A stretch of 14,736 nt of DNA from CAYRTD01 sp964426915 (GTDB taxonomy: Bacteria > Bacteroidota > Bacteroidia > Bacteroidales > GCA-2748055). The DNA is taken from the NCBI GenBank assembly GCA_964426915.1, contig CAYRTD010000107.1:1-14736 (forward strand), in the 5' to 3' direction. Below, one piece after another: positions 1 through 7,286 of this stretch. The notes beneath the pieces are model-generated. The model had not been told where the DNA came from, did no database searches, and saw nothing but the letters and a program-made list of their open reading frames with translations. The position numbers and the translations under genes are program-made. The first letter of the stretch is position 1; each line of letters opens with the position of its first letter.

Positions 1-1
1 G

Positions 2-424
2 ACGATAAATTTTTATGCCAGGCTGAAAGATGGGGAAGAAGCATATAATCACCTTATAAGTCTTTTACAGTTATCAACCTTACCAAATTTATTCGACACA
101 CATCCTCCTTTCCAGATTGACGGAAATTTTGGTGGTACGGCAGGAATTGCAGAAATGCTTTTACAAAGTCATGGGGAATACCTTGAATTATTGCCTGCCC
201 TGCCGAATGCATGGCCCAAAGGTGAAATTTCGGGATTAAAAGCCAGGGGAAACTTTGAACTTGATATGACATGGAGGGATGGTATTCCAGAGAACGTAGT
301 GGTAAAATCCAATAATGGATCTTTATTGAAACTTAAGTACGGAACGGTTACCAGAGAGGTTAATACCAGCAAAGGTAAAACTTACATTTTTAGAGGAGCA
401 GAATTAAACATTCAGGAGGAATAG
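2..424 (+). CDS. GH95 alpha-L-fucosidase, C-terminal part (5' truncated by window edge)
   Basis: The frame is open from base 2 and ends at TAG 422-424, giving the last 140 residues of a protein whose start lies outside the window. Seen: an HPPFQIDGNFGG stretch (Asp codon at 119-121), then GIAEMLLQSH, LLPALP, AWPKGEISGLKARG and a short beta-rich tail. Known: this order is the C-terminal end of the (alpha/alpha)6 barrel plus the terminal beta domain of glycoside hydrolase family 95, which removes alpha-1,2-fucose (some members alpha-L-galactose) from glycans by inversion; the Asp of the IDGNFG motif is a conserved catalytic-site residue. Bacteroidota usually export these enzymes and place them in polysaccharide-use loci; no signal peptide can be checked here because the N-terminus is missing. 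An internal ATG at 155 is not the start, because the conserved motif lies before it. Family call is firm, exact substrate is not. Confidence 0.9.
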   Translation, partial: TINFYARLKDGEEAYNHLISLLQLSTLPNLFDTHPPFQIDGNFGGTAGIAEMLLQSHGEYLELLPALPNAWPKGEISGLKARGNFELDMTWRDGIPENVVVKSNNGSLLKLKYGTVTREVNTSKGKTYIFRGAELNIQEE

Positions 425-1209
425 TACTGTAATTCCGGAACAATAGTGGAAGTTAAGCTGAGGAATTTCTTGCGAAAAAACTACCATAATCTGTGCTAAT
501 CTGTGGAATCTGTGGTGAAAAATCTACCACAGAAATCACAGATTAGCACAGATTTTTTTTATTTAACGCTAAAAAGGTAATGATTTATTTATAATCAAAT
601 TTTAACACATCAGTAATAATACAGGATACCAAACTTTTAAACTGGATGGATATGCTGCCTCATATCGGGTTTCCAAAATCAGTGAATAATTATCCAGTCT
701 TTTTTCGAAAAAAAGAATACTTTTCCTAGTGTTAACGATTATATATGGCCTGCAACAAGACCTGTCCACAAGTGTTTTTATGCACTTTGATGTACTGATC
801 TACAGTTAAAAGAATCGCTAAACTGAAGGTAATAATTAGAATACAAAACAATCTAGCCGCGAACTGTATTATGAAAAATACTTATTCAGGTTTAGATGCT
901 TCTGTATAAACTATACCTGCAGTCTGCTACTACTGCCAAATAACAATTAGACTTGCTTTAAGTACCGGATTTCTTGTAATCTCTTTCCGGACCTTTGGAT
1001 ATGACGCACGATAATTCATTAACAGAAAATTGCTTTTTATATAAACTTTTAAATACCATAGTTCGTTAAGCTTTCAGGAAATGAAGAATTAAAAAAATGC
1101 AAAATACTGATTATTAGCATTTTACATTCTTTCCGTTGAAGATTGTAAAGTATTGTTAATGAGTATCTTGAATAGGTTTAACGAACTATTAAAATACACA
1201 AACCCAGTT
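425..1209. other. Gene-free intergenic region with one strong palindrome
   Basis: No credible coding sequence is seen on either strand between the fucosidase stop and the porin start. The region is AT-rich. It holds the long palindrome at 488-554, described separately, and a weaker 7-bp inverted repeat (AAAATGC at 1094-1100 with GCATTTT at 1117-1123) not far upstream of the porin gene. The promoter of the porin gene must lie in the last few hundred bases, but I could not pick a convincing Bacteroidota-type box. Confidence 0.6.
488..562 (+). repeat. Long imperfect palindrome of ATCTGTG units with T tail (REP-like, probable terminator)
   Basis: Left arm 488-516 and right arm 526-554 are complementary at 26 of 29 positions. 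The three mismatches sit together in the middle (GAA against the complement of ATT), and the loop is 9 nt (517-525). The right arm runs straight into a T run, so on the plus strand it reads as an intrinsic terminator about 60 nt after the fucosidase stop. Each arm is itself built from short repeated AATCTGTG units. From general knowledge, ATCTGTG-type palindromes recur between genes in Bacteroidota; that this is a dispersed copy is inference. Confidence 0.75.
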
Positions 1210-2427
1210 ATGTTCTTGAAGCGAATTCCGTTATTAGTAGTATTGTTTCTAATTAGTTCAATTATACAAGCCCAGGATGATGAAGATGAAGACGGATTTA
1301 AATTTGGCGGCGCTGTTCGCTACAACATCCTTGCAACAAATTATGAAGGAGGTTTTGGTGAGCTAAACCCTCGTTTTACCTGGGATACATGGCGTTTGAA
1401 TGTCGACGGATCCATGAAAGGAGTTGATTTAAGTTTTGAATATCGGTTTTATCCCACCTTTGGTTCGCATTTTATCCACCATGGTTATTTCGGATATGCG
1501 TTTTCTGAAGATGTTTACATGAAATTCGGAGTAACCCAGGTTCCTTTTGGTATTACTACCTATGCATCTCATTCCTGGTGGTTCCAGGGACCATATTATG
1601 TCGGACTCGAGGATGATTATGATGCAGGAGTGAAATTTGAGGTATTCTCTCTTGATAATCTTGATATCAATCTGGCTTATTTTCGTCAGGCGGAACCCGA
1701 GGGGCCAAAGTTTGGCGGTGATGTAACCTTTGGCAATGGTGGTCCGGGACGTTATTCTTATGATATTGTTCCGGGTAATGGTTCTTATTATTCGGGAGAT
1801 TCACTGCTTAGTTCTCCGGCAGATATCAGAGAAATTAATCAATTTAACCTCCAGCTTATTTATCATTTAAATAATAACTGGAATATCGGAGCTTCGGGCC
1901 AGGTTGGTGGAATTTACAATGCTGAACTTAATGAAGCTGAGATAAGTTATGCTTTTGCGGGCCATTTTGAAGGTAATTTAGGAAACTTCAATCTGAAAGC
2001 AGAATACATTAACTACAATTACAATGCAAAGGCAGATAATGGCCAGAACCTTGATGTTGTTCAGATGGGTGCTTATGGTTATGAATATTTTGGAGGAGAA
2101 GGATATTCGGGAGGTGTCGCCGCACAGGCAAATCTTTATGTTGCCGGACTGGCATACAGTATACCTCTGGAATGGGGACCCATTTCAAATATTCAGGCTT
2201 ATATTGACTATACCCTGATTGATAAAGTGAACGAAAACTTTTATGATACACATCATCTCATTCCCGGGTTACTCGTAACTGCAGGAAGCGTTTACACTTA
2301 TATCGACTTTGCAATGGGGAAAAATCAACCCTGGCTGACTGAATCATTTGGAAAAGGACTGGGCTCAGGAGTAGCTGATCCCGACTGGCATACACGTTTT
2401 AATATAAATGTAGGCTACTATTTTTAA
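1210..2427 (+). CDS. Porin-like outer-membrane beta-barrel protein (OprO/OprP-like)
   Basis: The protein is 405 aa from ATG 1210. This start is preferred over TTG 1153 or ATG 1159 because residues 1-22 then form a clean signal peptide: MFLKRIP, a hydrophobic core LLVVLFLISSII, and QAQ as cleavage site. The mature part opens with an acidic DDEDEDG stretch. The rest shows alternating aromatic/polar strands typical of a beta barrel, including a segment with GVTQVPFGITTY resembling the conserved strand of phosphate-selective porin O/P-like proteins, and ends in an aromatic-rich strand with terminal Phe (NVGYYF), the usual outer-membrane assembly signal. Solute is unknown. It is followed after 9 bp by a ProV-like ATPase, so the two are probably co-transcribed, which could mean a role in osmolyte uptake (inference). 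No Shine-Dalgarno sequence precedes the start, as is common in Bacteroidota. Confidence 0.75.
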   Translation: MFLKRIPLLVVLFLISSIIQAQDDEDEDGFKFGGAVRYNILATNYEGGFGELNPRFTWDTWRLNVDGSMKGVDLSFEYRFYPTFGSHFIHHGYFGYAFSEDVYMKFGVTQVPFGITTYASHSWWFQGPYYVGLEDDYDAGVKFEVFSLDNLDINLAYFRQAEPEGPKFGGDVTFGNGGPGRYSYDIVPGNGSYYSGDSLLSSPADIREINQFNLQLIYHLNNNWNIGASGQVGGIYNAELNEAEISYAFAGHFEGNLGNFNLKAEYINYNYNAKADNGQNLDVVQMGAYGYEYFGGEGYSGGVAAQANLYVAGLAYSIPLEWGPISNIQAYIDYTLIDKVNENFYDTHHLIPGLLVTAGSVYTYIDFAMGKNQPWLTESFGKGLGSGVADPDWHTRFNINVGYYF

Positions 2428-2436
2428 ATAATTTAT

Positions 2437-3588
2437 ATGGCTGAAAAGAGAAACGTTAAACTTAAAGTTGAAGATCTGACCCTTATTTTCGGAAAACGGA
2501 AAAAAGAAGCACTTAAGCTTTTAAAAGAAGGGGTGTCAAAAGATGAAATACTTAAGAGAACGAAATGCACAGTGGGAGTAAGCCGTGCTAGTTTTGAAGT
2601 GTATGAAGGTGAAGTTTTTGTGATCATGGGACTTTCAGGAAGCGGAAAATCTACCCTGATCCGTTGCCTGAACCGCCTGAATGAACCTACCTCTGGTAAA
2701 GTCTTTTTCAGGGACCATGACATAACACGTGAAAGCAATAAAGAACTTCTTATGACACGCAGAACTGAGATGAGTATGGTGTTTCAGAAGTTTGGTCTGC
2801 TTCCTCATAAAACGGTGCTTGAAAATGCAGCATTCGGACTTGAAATAAGAAATGAGCCCAAAAGGAGTCGCGAAGACAGAGCACGTAAAGCTTTGGAAAC
2901 ATTAGGATTAAAAGGATACGAAGATCAATACCCGTCTGAAATGTCCGGAGGAATGCAACAGCGGATCGGACTAGCCCGTGCATTGGCAAATGATACCGAT
3001 GTCTTATTAATGGATGAGGCATTTTCTGCTCTCGATCCCTTAATAAAATCCGATATGCAGGATGAGCTTCTTCAAATCCAGAATAAATTGCACAAGACCA
3101 TCGTATTTATTACCCACGATCTGGATGAGGCAATCAAGATTGGTGACCGGATTGCTATAATGAAAGATGGCATTGTGGAACAGATCGGAACTGCCGAAGA
3201 TATCCTGACCAATCCTGCCAGTGATTATATAAAAGCTTTTGTCGAAAAGGTAGACAGGAAAACGATCATTACCGCTGAAACTCTGATGTTTGAAAAATTC
3301 ACCCTTGTACAGTTGAAAAAAGACGGCCCCAAAGGTGCCATTCGTAAAATGCGTACAGCCGGAGTAGATATTTTGCCTGTGGAAGATGAAGAAATGAAAT
3401 TTTTAGGGTATGTTAGGCTACCGGATTTATTGAAACTACAGGAAAAGAAAGAAAAAACGGTAGAAAAAGCGTTGATAACAGATGTTCCCAGTATTTACAA
3501 AAACTACACTGTTGAGGAGATGCTGCCGCTTATTACAGGTAACTGGTACCAGGCAAATAAAGAAATGGTTGACGGATGGTTTGAATAA
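2437..3588 (+). CDS. proV: Glycine betaine/proline-type ABC transporter ATP-binding protein (ProV/OpuAA-like)
   Basis: The product is 383 aa. Motifs in order: Walker A GLSGSGKST at 65-73, Q-loop Gln at 117 (VFQKFGLLPH), ABC signature MSGGMQQR at 169-176, Walker B VLLMDE at 189-194, D-loop SALD, and H-loop His227 (ITHD). The long N-terminal extension before Walker A, containing LIFGKRKKEALKLLKEG, is characteristic of the ProV/OpuAA family that powers uptake of glycine betaine and related osmolytes. A C-terminal part of about 100 residues fits the regulatory CBS module of these ATPases, slightly shorter than in the roughly 400-aa E. coli protein. All catalytic motifs are intact. Odd: in most genomes a ProW-type permease and a ProX-type binding protein follow, but here 497 bp of empty sequence follows, so its partners must be elsewhere or lost. 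It lies 9 bp behind the porin-like gene, suggesting one transcript. The substrate is inferred from family only. Confidence 0.88.
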   Translation: MAEKRNVKLKVEDLTLIFGKRKKEALKLLKEGVSKDEILKRTKCTVGVSRASFEVYEGEVFVIMGLSGSGKSTLIRCLNRLNEPTSGKVFFRDHDITRESNKELLMTRRTEMSMVFQKFGLLPHKTVLENAAFGLEIRNEPKRSREDRARKALETLGLKGYEDQYPSEMSGGMQQRIGLARALANDTDVLLMDEAFSALDPLIKSDMQDELLQIQNKLHKTIVFITHDLDEAIKIGDRIAIMKDGIVEQIGTAEDILTNPASDYIKAFVEKVDRKTIITAETLMFEKFTLVQLKKDGPKGAIRKMRTAGVDILPVEDEEMKFLGYVRLPDLLKLQEKKEKTVEKALITDVPSIYKNYTVEEMLPLITGNWYQANKEMVDGWFE

Positions 3589-4085
3589 ATTCTTCTTTTC
3601 ACTTTCTATTACTTTCAATATAGTTCTATAATGGCTTGTGATTTCCCCGCATTTAACTGTGGGAAAATTACCCATTATGTCCTTTTCTTTTCTGTAATAA
3701 TGATAACTCCCCTCCTTTCCCTTTAAGCTCCTTTTGTGTAAACATTTGATTAACAGTAGTGGATTTGGCTGATGTGAAATCCACATAAGCTCTCTATGTT
3801 CTTTTGGCATGGAATTAGAACTTTTGATAAACAATTATTTATTAGATCCGGAAAATATGAAATGAATGGAATTTCGGGCTTCAGGCTCGAAATAACGGGG
3901 CGACCTGCAGGATTACATTTGTCGTTGTAGTTTTTCTTGTGGAAGACGGGATTATCACGGCTGTCAGATCAATGTAAAGAGAGAAAAAAAACAGGAATCC
4001 AGGCAAAAAACCAAAACGGAAGCTCATGATCATGAATATTATCTGGCCAGTGTTTTTTTAAATTATTGATACTGAATTAAAAAAA
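3589..4085. other. Gene-free region downstream of proV-like gene
   Basis: No plausible gene or permease remnant is seen. A weak hairpin (TTTCCC with one bulged C, then GCA, against TGTGGGAAA, about 3641-3666) has no T tail and is a poor terminator. The minus-strand open frame across 3436-3834 overlaps the 3' end of the ATPase gene and reads like noise. The last 40 bases before 4086 are A/T-rich and probably carry the promoter and start region of the lipoprotein gene. Confidence 0.5.
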
Positions 4086-4751
4086 ATGAAAATGAATACA
4101 TTAATTCACTATTCGGCAAAATTAGCAAGCATTGTTTTATCTCTGCTTATCTTAAATTCCTGTGGTACAACTTCCACTGTTATTACCGGTTCATGGGAAA
4201 AACCTGATATTGAGAAAAGGTATGACAATCTCTTTGTAGAAGCTTTTACCCCACAGGAAGAAGTAGAAGGAGCGCTTGAATTTCAGATGATAGAAAAGTT
4301 GCAGGAAAAAGGAATAAAAGCTTCCAGGAATGAACAACAATTACCACCTGGGCCAGTTGAAAATGATCAGGATAAAGAGGAAGTAATGGATAATATCCAG
4401 GAAAACGGAGCAGACGGTATCCTGACCATTTCCATAATCGATAAAGAATCTGAATCACGGTATGTACCCGGTCCATCTCCCTATGCTCCGTATTCACGTT
4501 ATCCTTACTATGGATCTTTCTGGGGGTATTATGATTACTGGTACCCGTATTTTCATGATCCGGGATATTATACCACCGAAAATGTGTACTACATTGAGAC
4601 GAATCTTTTCGATGCTGAAACAGAAGATTTGATCTGGTCGGCACAGAGTAAAACATATGAACAGGCAAATCTGAAGACTTTCTCAAAGGATTATGCAAAA
4701 GAGGTGGTTGAAGAACTCGTGAAAGATGGTGTTATAGAAAGCATGGAGTAA
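4086..4751 (+). CDS. DUF4136-like lipoprotein of unknown function
   Basis: The protein is 221 aa. Residues 1-26 form a lipoprotein signal: basic start, hydrophobic run, and lipobox LNSC with Cys26 as the lipidation site, so it should be anchored in a membrane facing the periplasm. After the Cys comes the TGSWEKPD..KRYDNLFVEAF pattern, a middle segment NIQENGADGILTISIID, a Tyr/Pro-rich insertion (about 124-160, with runs of YPYYG and YDYWYPY), then a beta strand NVYYIETNLFDAETEDLIWSAQSKT and a helical C-terminus. This layout resembles the DUF4136 family of small periplasmic lipoproteins, whose biochemical role is not established. A second ATG two codons later (4092) could also serve. It stands alone: the neighbours are a gap upstream and a gene fragment downstream. 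Confidence 0.75.
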   Translation: MKMNTLIHYSAKLASIVLSLLILNSCGTTSTVITGSWEKPDIEKRYDNLFVEAFTPQEEVEGALEFQMIEKLQEKGIKASRNEQQLPPGPVENDQDKEEVMDNIQENGADGILTISIIDKESESRYVPGPSPYAPYSRYPYYGSFWGYYDYWYPYFHDPGYYTTENVYYIETNLFDAETEDLIWSAQSKTYEQANLKTFSKDYAKEVVEELVKDGVIESME

Positions 4752-4790
4752 TAAACTTCCTGAAAGTGTAAAATACTAACAATGTAACTT

Positions 4791-5009
4791 ATGGAAAGAA
4801 AAAACATCTTTGTTATAGGTTTAAATGACTTCAATCTTGGAGAACTTAAATCAATTCATAAAGCGGTGTCAACATCCACTCCTCCTTTTCGATTTCCTTT
4901 TCCCGTTTATTTGACCATATCTTTCTTTATGAAATTATTCATCTTAATTTACTTATCATTTTATCTAAATATCTTGATTTCATTTGTTTGCTGGCCACAA
5001 TTTGTTTAA
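4791..5009 (+). pseudogene. Severed N-terminus of a probable ATP-grasp family gene
   Basis: A 72-codon frame starts at ATG 4791. Its first 22 residues (MERKNIFVIGLNDFN, then LGELKSI) look like the conserved start of a family of ATP-grasp/biotin-carboxylase-like proteins, where the first beta strand reads KNIFVIGLDDFN. After about residue 25 the similarity stops and the rest is hydrophobic, low-information sequence. The 3' end overlaps the tail of the minus-strand ferredoxin-domain gene at 4939. The simplest reading is that a full-length gene once began here and everything after its first 70-80 bases was lost by deletion or rearrangement. It could instead be a short chance frame; the family resemblance is from memory of the motif and covers few residues. 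Confidence 0.35.
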
Positions 5010-6189
5010 TAGGGGGAAGTTTTAAAATTACTGAAAGAACTGCTGCCATTGCCCTGTGACTCCCAAAAGCCTGATTTTCAAAAATTAAATTAGGTAATTT
5101 ACCTTTCTCTATGGCCATCAGAACAGTTCTATGGACTGAATTAACAGGAGTTATGATTTCTTCTTCTCGTCTCTGAAGATTCAGACTACCATTAGGACAG
5201 GATCTTACACAGACTCCGCACCCCAGACAAACTTCTTTATCAATAACTATTTTTTTATCTTCTTTAGATATGGCATCAATAGGACAAGCATCTATGCATT
5301 GTTCACAAACAGCACATTCCGCATTATTAATTTCAGGCAAATAATGAGTGGTTTGCACCGGATGTAAATTGCCAAACTTTTTAGCTGCAACAAGAGCTTC
5401 ACAACAACACCCACAACAATTACAAATAAAACTTGGATTTTCTCTGACATTTTCTCCACACTGAACCAAACCGTGTTCATAGGCCTTATGTTGTAATTCT
5501 ATACATTCTGAACTATCTACTTTTCGTGCATGTCCGTGCCTTATCAAAGAATCAGCGGTATTATTGAAAGTCATACATATATCTAAAGGAGCATCACAAG
5601 CTTTATCAAGATGAAGCATTTTATGCCGGCAGTAACAAGTACTGATTCCAATATGCTCAGAACTTTCTATTATATGACTTGCTTTTTCGAAATCAAGTAT
5701 ATGTACCAGATTATCATTAGAAAGTACATCCTCATTAACATAGACTCTTCCCAGTTTTGTGTCAGTAGCTAAAAACAGCTCTTTAATAAAATCTTCTTCT
5801 ACATTTAAATATTGATAATAAAGTTCAGCAAGTAATTTCTGATCAATATCATTTCTGGTCCTCATCATTGAAAATTCAAAAAACCCGGCCATCGGGGGAG
5901 GAAGCACGTATTTTTTTTCTCCGTTGCCTATAGAATCGAGAAGAACAGCTCTACTTGCCAGTTCATCAAGTATATTTTCTGTTTTGGCTTCGTCCGTTTT
6001 TAAGATTCTACTTGCTTTTTTAACTGTGAAGGGTTTAATGGGCATTTGGGATATTATTTCTGCTTCTTTTTCACTAAAAAGGATACTCAGAATTTTATAG
6101 AGCGTTTTTGAAGGGGGAGCTCCTTGAGGAGAATGGTTTAATCGTTCTTCTAAATTTTTATATGCTGATTTTGCTGTTTTATGTGACAT
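4939..6189 (-). CDS. Cysteine-rich 4Fe-4S ferredoxin-domain protein with N-terminal winged-helix-like region
   Basis: The product is 416 aa. The N-terminal 100 residues look like a winged-helix domain (FSEKEAEIISQMP, then VKKASRILKTDEAKTENILDEL). A middle module has cysteines at 185, 187, 198 and 205 and again at 244, 256, 258, 259 and 261-263 (CNCCGCCC). Two bacterial ferredoxin motifs follow: C292-x2-C295-x2-C298-x3-C302-P and C321-x2-C324-x2-C327-x3-C331-P, which should bind two [4Fe-4S] clusters. The remaining 80 residues are basic and helical. No signal peptide is seen, so it is probably cytoplasmic. Proteins of this plan occur in anaerobic bacteria and are annotated only as 4Fe-4S binding proteins; an electron-transfer or redox-sensing role is inference. 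ATG 6189 is supported by a purine-rich AGGGGG a few bases upstream. It is a single-gene unit transcribed opposite to its neighbours. Confidence 0.85.
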   Translation of the reverse strand: MSHKTAKSAYKNLEERLNHSPQGAPPSKTLYKILSILFSEKEAEIISQMPIKPFTVKKASRILKTDEAKTENILDELASRAVLLDSIGNGEKKYVLPPPMAGFFEFSMMRTRNDIDQKLLAELYYQYLNVEEDFIKELFLATDTKLGRVYVNEDVLSNDNLVHILDFEKASHIIESSEHIGISTCYCRHKMLHLDKACDAPLDICMTFNNTADSLIRHGHARKVDSSECIELQHKAYEHGLVQCGENVRENPSFICNCCGCCCEALVAAKKFGNLHPVQTTHYLPEINNAECAVCEQCIDACPIDAISKEDKKIVIDKEVCLGCGVCVRSCPNGSLNLQRREEEIITPVNSVHRTVLMAIEKGKLPNLIFENQAFGSHRAMAAVLSVILKLPPIKQIVASKQMKSRYLDKMISKLR

Positions 6190-6216
6190 TTTTAACCCCC
6201 TACTTTGGATATATAT

Positions 6217-6231
6217 TTAATATCAAATTTA
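6217..6231 (-). promoter_or_regulatory. Candidate Bacteroidota -7 box for the ferredoxin-domain gene
   Basis: On the minus strand TAAATTTG (plus-strand 6224-6231) matches the Bacteroidota primary-sigma consensus TAnnTTTG exactly, 35-40 nt upstream of ATG 6189. The expected -33 TTG about 20 nt further upstream is not evident, so the call rests on the -7 box and position alone. Confidence 0.35.
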
Positions 6232-6342
6232 CACGAAAATCATGGGGTTTTAATTAGATTGTTGACAAATATTTGGAAAAAAGAAAGTTGGCATGGTTGT
6301 GGTTGTTTCCCGGGTTGTGTATGGTCGATTCTCAGAGGGATG

Positions 6343-6540
6343 CTAGTCATCAAATAGTTTGGGCTTAAGCTCAGTTACCCGCTTTGCTTCTACTCTGGCT
6401 TGTTTAATATTCCCATAATTCATCGCAAGATAGATAAAGGGGCTGGACATATTTCCCGGTAAGCGTTTAAGCACTGAAGAGATGCTGTAAAATTTTTTCC
6501 GTGCACGCGTTTTTCCCATCTGCAATTCATAACGACTCAT
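6343..6540 (-). pseudogene. Small TPR-like remnant ORF
   Basis: A 65-codon minus-strand frame. Its last 30 residues, YLAMNYGNIKQARVEAK then RVTELKPKLFDD, resemble one helix-turn-helix unit of a tetratricopeptide-type repeat ending in the common ELNP-like turn, whereas the first half is basic and unrecognisable. One repeat cannot make a stable TPR domain, so this is probably the C-terminal scrap of a larger degraded gene; it could also be a genuine small protein. It lies in a stretch (6190-7286) otherwise made of short frames and palindromes. Confidence 0.3.
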
Positions 6541-6583
6541 ATTTTTAAGCGCATGTTTTTGTTTCTTGCCCCTCTCCAGCCAG

Positions 6584-6620
6584 GAACCGCCCGGGGTAGT
6601 GTACTCCGGCGGTTCTTTTG
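6584..6620 (+). repeat. GC-rich hairpin with short T tail
   Basis: GAACCGCC at 6584-6591 pairs perfectly with GGCGGTTC at 6608-6615, and a further three pairs form after one mismatch. TTTT follows on the plus strand. It could terminate plus-strand transcription, but no intact plus-strand gene precedes it within 1.5 kb, so it may instead be a dispersed palindrome or the leftover terminator of a lost gene. Confidence 0.5.
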
Positions 6621-6664
6621 TTAACCAGGGTAATGATACTCTTTTTTACATGTCATAGAATAAA

Positions 6665-6901
6665 ATGGAGAGGATCAAGGAGAAAGAAAAACTACAAAGG
6701 GAATTGATCCAGGTCCTTAAAGAGAGAGTGGCGGTTTGTGATTCTATGCTGGATTTAAAAACCCTTGAAGCAGAAAAATGGCACCAGGAATTGATCATCA
6801 CAGATGAAAAATTAGAGGAGCTGGAAATTAAGATGGTGGAAATGCAAACGAAAAGCAGGCTTTGGAAGGATATGGTTTGGGGTTGGGGTTTGAATGAATG
6901 A
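6665..6901 (+). CDS. Small coiled-coil protein, hypothetical
   Basis: A 78-aa frame from ATG 6665. Almost the whole sequence is predicted alpha-helical and charged, with heptad spacing of Leu/Ile/Val (KLQRELIQVLKERV, then KLEELEIKMVEMQ), ending in a tryptophan-rich WKDMVWGWGLNE. It has no signal peptide or membrane segment. The coiled-coil part recalls the soluble helical portion of small phage or mobile-element proteins (spanin-like or scaffold-like), in which a membrane segment would normally follow; here the frame ends at the point where one might be expected, so it may be truncated. I cannot name a family. Coding is plausible because of consistent amphipathic helices, but proof is lacking. 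Confidence 0.4.
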   Translation: MERIKEKEKLQRELIQVLKERVAVCDSMLDLKTLEAEKWHQELIITDEKLEELEIKMVEMQTKSRLWKDMVWGWGLNE

Positions 6902-6960
6902 TATCAGGCAATAATAAACTTATTAGAATATTAAACACATAAATTTGAAATAGATTAATT

Positions 6961-7062
6961 ATGTACACAGATGATTTTCCGGATCCTCTTGAAAGAGCTT
7001 TGAATGCTCGCAAGAGAAAACGCAAAGAAAAGAAGGAATTCATTGAGTATCTTTCAGATTAG
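6961..7062 (+). CDS. Possible 33-aa basic micro-ORF
   Basis: ATG 6961 to TAG 7060-7062 encodes 33 residues: an acidic start (MYTDDFPDPLERALN) followed by a strongly basic helix (ARKRKRKEKKEFIEYL). It begins 59 bp after the small coiled-coil frame and shares its strand, so the two could be one short transcript. The composition is unlike random AT-rich sequence, but at this length chance cannot be excluded. No family recognised. Confidence 0.25.
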   Translation: MYTDDFPDPLERALNARKRKRKEKKEFIEYLSD

Positions 7063-7104
7063 CAAGACCTTGCACTTCTCCATATTTCTCGCGTTCCCGA
7101 GACA

Positions 7105-7208
7105 GTCTGAACCATGATTTACCTGATTTCATGATTACCATGATTAACCGGTAATTCCGGTATTTCTAAATCATGACAATCCTCTAATCCTTAAATCATG
7201 GTTCAGAC
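7105..7208. repeat. Long-range palindrome of AATCATGG/CCATGATT units
   Basis: GTCTGAACCATGATTTA at 7105-7121 is perfectly complementary to 7192-7208 (17 bp). The 70 bases between contain further CATGATT/AATCATG units and a central ACCGG-TAATT-CCGGT hairpin (7147-7161), so the segment can fold into one long imperfect cruciform. From general knowledge, CATGATT-rich palindromes of this style occur repeatedly between genes in Bacteroidota. It lies just upstream of the acyltransferase gene and has no clear terminator tail. Confidence 0.7.
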
Positions 7209-7286
7209 ATTTTCCGGTTTTGGGTGTTTTCCGATAGATTATTCTTTAAATTAGCCTCAGTTAATATTTATCCTTATTTTTTTATT

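Noticed and set aside
425..1150. tRNA or other structured RNA gene in the long upstream gap
   Set aside because: No cloverleaf or T-loop motif was found by eye; only simple hairpins.
1153..1209. Upstream TTG/ATG start for the porin-like gene
   Set aside because: It would place 17-19 extra polar residues before a complete signal peptide; ATG 1210 gives a normal export signal.
3436..3834. 132-aa minus-strand frame
   Set aside because: It overlaps the ATPase gene end in antisense and has no domain-like pattern; the opposite strand is clearly coding there.
4246..4698. 150-aa minus-strand frame opposite the lipoprotein
   Set aside because: Antisense shadow of a gene with a clear lipobox and family-like layout.
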